The notes beneath the pieces are model-generated. The model was not told the DNA's origin. It saw nothing but the letters and a program-made list of their open reading frames with translations, and ran no database searches. Positions 6,490 through 8,147 of a stretch of DNA of 8,147 bases are shown here, one piece after another (the first letter of the stretch is position 1; each line of letters starts with the position of its first letter). Source of the stretch: Desulfuromonas sp. SDB (lineage in GTDB: Bacteria; SDB-A). The stretch spans positions 1 through 8,147 of the forward strand of contig LKUE01000033.1 in assembly GCA_001412365.1 (NCBI GenBank), in the 5' to 3' direction. Position numbers and translations under genes: made by a program.

Positions 6490-6819
6490 ATGAGAGGATA
6501 TGAGTCTTTACTGGTACTGGATCCTGATTTAGATGATCAGAAAGTAAATGAAACATTGAAGGAAATTTCCGAATATATTGAACAAAATAATGGTAAAATA
6601 AAGAAAATAGAGAATTTAGGAAAAAAACAGATAAAATTTAAAGCTAAAAGAGATAAGCAGGGATTTTTCTATTTAGCTTTGTTGAAAGCTGATCCTTCCA
6701 TGATCAAGAGTTTTCAAAATTTTTTAAAATTAAAATCTGAAGTGATTAGATTTTATACAACTATAAATAAAGAAATATTGAATGAGGAGGAAAAGGTAGA
6801 TGTCGGATCAGAAAATTAG
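6490..6819 (+). CDS. rpsF: 30S ribosomal protein S6
   Basis: A 109-residue S6, a ferredoxin-like fold protein that binds 16S rRNA with S18 in the platform of the small subunit. MRGYESLLVLDPDLDD (1-16) is the typical first strand and loop, NLGKKQIKFKAKRDKQGFFY holds the central family motif (N-LGKK--...GFF), and VIRFYTTI is the usual last strand. The C-terminal tail is acidic (NEEEKVDVGSEN), as in many S6 proteins. The start at 6490 was chosen over 6481 because of the position of the AGGAGG site. The gene overlaps ssb by 20 bases. S6 and S18 form a heterodimer on 16S rRNA, which fits their encoding in the same operon. In several bacteria S6:S18 represses the operon through a leader RNA; the pth-rpsF junction here leaves almost no untranslated leader. 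Confidence 0.96.
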   Translation: MRGYESLLVLDPDLDDQKVNETLKEISEYIEQNNGKIKKIENLGKKQIKFKAKRDKQGFFYLALLKADPSMIKSFQNFLKLKSEVIRFYTTINKEILNEEEKVDVGSEN

Positions 6820-7234
6820 GGTTCCTTTTATCAATAAAATAATTATTTCCGGTAGATTGACCAATGAACCGGAAACTAAATTTACCCAATCCGGAACCCA
6901 AATAACAACATTTAGAATTGCATCAGACACTCCCCGGAAAAATAAAGATGGAGAGTGGGATCGAGAAACTCTTTTTATTAAAGTGGTTACTTTTGGTTAC
7001 CTGGCGGAAAAAGTTCAAGGACAGGTAAAAAAAGGAACTCCCCTGATTGTAGAGGGAAGATTGCGCATGAATGAATTTACTCCCAGTGACGGAGAGAGAA
7101 AAGTGTACTTTGAAATAAATGCTGATCGGGTCCATCCCTTGGTTTGGCTGGGTTCAGCTCAATTTGATACCAGTAGTGATGAAGTAAAGGATGAGGAAGT
7201 GGAAAATGATATTGATGATGATATTCCATTTTAG
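6800..7234 (+). CDS. ssb: Single-stranded DNA-binding protein
   Basis: A 144-residue SSB that coats single-stranded DNA during replication, repair and recombination, and so acts on the same substrate as RecA. The OB fold covers about 10-115: FINKIIISGRLTNEPETKF (10-28), FRIASDTPRKNKDGEWDRET (38-57), the F-I-K-V-V-T-F-G strand, and VKKGTPLIVEGRLR (76-89). The linker is unusually short (about 20 residues, acidic), leading directly to the protein-interaction tip DDDIPF, which recruits partner proteins. The start has AGGAGG (6785-6790) nine bases upstream and lies inside rpsF. SSB encoded between S6 and S18 is a widespread arrangement. I see no second SSB in the window. Confidence 0.97.
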   Translation: MSDQKIRVPFINKIIISGRLTNEPETKFTQSGTQITTFRIASDTPRKNKDGEWDRETLFIKVVTFGYLAEKVQGQVKKGTPLIVEGRLRMNEFTPSDGERKVYFEINADRVHPLVWLGSAQFDTSSDEVKDEEVENDIDDDIPF

Positions 7235-7246
7235 GAGGTTCTAATA

Positions 7247-7459
7247 ATGTCAAAATTTTGCAGATTATGTAGGGATAAAGTAGACAATATTGATTACAAG
7301 GATGTAAATAAACTTAAAGATTTTATGATGGATAGCGGAAAAATTCTGCCCCGTAGAATTACTGGACTTTGTGCTTATCATCAGAGACAGGTTAGTAAAG
7401 CCATTAAAATGACCCGTCATTCTGGACTTTTACCCTACGTTATTGAATATTATAAATAG
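7247..7459 (+). CDS. rpsR: 30S ribosomal protein S18, zinc-binding (C+) type
   Basis: A 70-residue S18, partner of S6 on 16S rRNA. Four potential zinc ligands are present: Cys5 and Cys8 in CRLC, and Cys42 and His45 in CAYH, so this is the C+ form; many bacteria have the C- paralogue, which is used under zinc limitation. [13 protein letters not shown] (15-27), [19 protein letters not shown] (31-49) and the ending SGLLPYV are diagnostic. The ribosome binding site AGGAGG (7233-7238) overlaps the ssb stop and sits eight bases before the ATG, strongly supporting the start. A 30-base gap separates it from rplI. Confidence 0.97.
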   Translation: MSKFCRLCRDKVDNIDYKDVNKLKDFMMDSGKILPRRITGLCAYHQRQVSKAIKMTRHSGLLPYVIEYYK

Positions 7460-7489
7460 CTGATCTATTATTTTCATTAGGGAGGAATT

Positions 7490-7951
7490 GTGAAAATTGT
7501 TTTAATAGAAATGGTAGATAAACTTGGAAAAACGGGAGATGTGGTAGAGGTGAAAAAGGGCTTCGCCCGTAATTACTTAATACCGCAAAAACTTGCCATA
7601 CCTGCAACTAAAGGAACTGTGAAAATGGTTGAGATGCTTAAAACCCAAAGAGTAAAAAAAGCGATGAAAACTCAGGAAGAAGCATTGAAGCTAAAAGAAC
7701 TCATAGATGGAAAAAGTATAACTGCCAAAGTAAAAGCTTCAGATCAAGGTAAATTGTACGGCTCGGTTTCAGAAAGAGATATTACCAAAATGTTAGAGGA
7801 ACAACATGGAATAAATCTGGATTTCCACAATATTGTAATGGAAGAACATATTAAGATGTTAGGAAACCACAGTGTGAAAATCCGTCTCCACTCTGAAATT
7901 GAACTGGATTTACCAGTATGGGTGGTAAGAGAAGAAGAAGAACCGGAATAA
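7490..7951 (+). CDS. rplI: 50S ribosomal protein L9, GTG start
   Basis: A 153-residue L9 with the normal two-domain plan. The N-terminal domain (about 1-52) starts MKIVLIEMVDKLGKTGDVVE, followed by KKGFARNYLIPQKLA (22-36), the family signature. A long connecting helix (about 45-75) leads to the C-terminal rRNA-binding domain with GKLYGSVSERDI (87-98) and VKIRLHSEIE. The gene starts with GTG at 7490, supported by AGGGAGG (7479-7485) four bases upstream and by the conserved N-terminus. The C-terminus ends in a run of glutamates. Together with rpsF, ssb and rpsR it completes the classic block. Confidence 0.97.
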   Translation: MKIVLIEMVDKLGKTGDVVEVKKGFARNYLIPQKLAIPATKGTVKMVEMLKTQRVKKAMKTQEEALKLKELIDGKSITAKVKASDQGKLYGSVSERDITKMLEEQHGINLDFHNIVMEEHIKMLGNHSVKIRLHSEIELDLPVWVVREEEEPE

Positions 7952-7952
7952 G

Positions 7953-8147
7953 TTGAAAACTATTGCTCTAGATATTGGGAACACTGCAGATAAACTAGCC
8001 TTGCTGGTAGGAACCCCGCCCCGGGTAAAAGTTGTAAAAGAATTCAATTCCGTCCCTGATAAAATCCCTCCCATCCCTGAGGGATTTGATGTAATTTACA
8101 TATCTTCAGTGGTCCCCCAAAAAACTGAAATTTGGAAGAACCTTTTT
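7953..8147 (+). CDS. coaX: Type III pantothenate kinase, N-terminal part (cut by window end)
   Basis: An open frame of 65 codons runs from TTG 7953 to the window end. The protein opens with IALDIGNTADKLALLV, matching the phosphate-1 motif D-x-G-N-T of the ASKHA-fold CoaX kinases, and contains YISSVVPQ (49-56), which matches the conserved SSVVP motif of CoaX. CoaX phosphorylates pantothenate, the first step of coenzyme A synthesis. No ATG or GTG is available in frame after the stop at 7926, so TTG one base after the rplI stop is the likely start; a purine-rich run (GAAGAAGAAG, about 7931-7940) and GGA (7945-7947) precede it. The distance from the first motif to SSVVP is short compared with Bacillus-type CoaX, resembling compact versions such as those of Bacteroidetes. 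Only the first quarter of the gene is visible. Confidence 0.75.
   Translation, partial: MKTIALDIGNTADKLALLVGTPPRVKVVKEFNSVPDKIPPIPEGFDVIYISSVVPQKTEIWKNLF

Noticed and set aside
1-8147. CRISPR arrays, insertion sequences, attachment sites, defence or toxin genes
   Set aside because: No spaced direct repeats, transposase motifs or defence-related proteins were seen; gene order and content are housekeeping throughout.

Overview
The window is an AT-rich stretch of bacterial chromosome with every recognisable gene on the + strand, packed with short gaps or overlaps. The genes are housekeeping functions, so this is a core-genome region and not a mobile or defence island. The organism is a bacterium with type IV pili (PilT), the MEP isoprenoid pathway (IspE), a long CTC-type L25 and a PcrB/GGGP-synthase family protein whose motifs look like the group II form found in Bacteroidetes and related uncultured phyla. 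That points weakly to the FCB superphylum or a neighbouring uncultured lineage. The assignment is an inference from motifs and gene order; no marker in the window settles it.

Layout. 1-99: C-terminal end of a hydrophobic, probably membrane protein that runs in from the left, possibly a UbiA-family prenyltransferase. 109-1203: pilT-like retraction ATPase. 1228-1788: thpR (2H RNA phosphoesterase). 1790-2860: recA, followed by overlapping recX (2832-3458). 3442-4182: GGGP synthase family (pcrB-like), overlapping recX. 4189-5073: ispE. 5077-5148: tRNA-Gln(UUG). 5149-5261: a 113-base non-coding leader with a good -10 box, a small terminator-like hairpin and two mutually exclusive inverted repeats. 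5262-5909: rplY (L25/CTC). 5909-6484: pth. 6490-6819: rpsF. 6800-7234: ssb. 7247-7459: rpsR (zinc-binding type). 7490-7951: rplI (GTG start). 7953-8147: start of a type III pantothenate kinase gene (coaX), cut by the window end.

How the parts fit. The first half joins a pilus motor with a recombination module (thpR-recA-recX) and two isoprenoid genes: ispE makes isoprenoid precursors, and the pcrB-like enzyme may attach a prenyl chain to glycerol-1-phosphate. The second half is a translation cluster: tRNA-Gln, L25, peptidyl-tRNA hydrolase, then the widely conserved S6-SSB-S18-L9 block. The order ispE - tRNA-Gln - rplY - pth resembles the arrangement known from many proteobacteria, except that prs is missing between the tRNA and rplY.

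I found no undescribed multi-gene system here. The points most worth a second look are a threonine in RecA loop L2 where glutamate is nearly invariant, the rplY leader structure, the GGGP synthase family gene next to ispE, a degenerate AIRNLIRE motif in PilT, and the absent prs.
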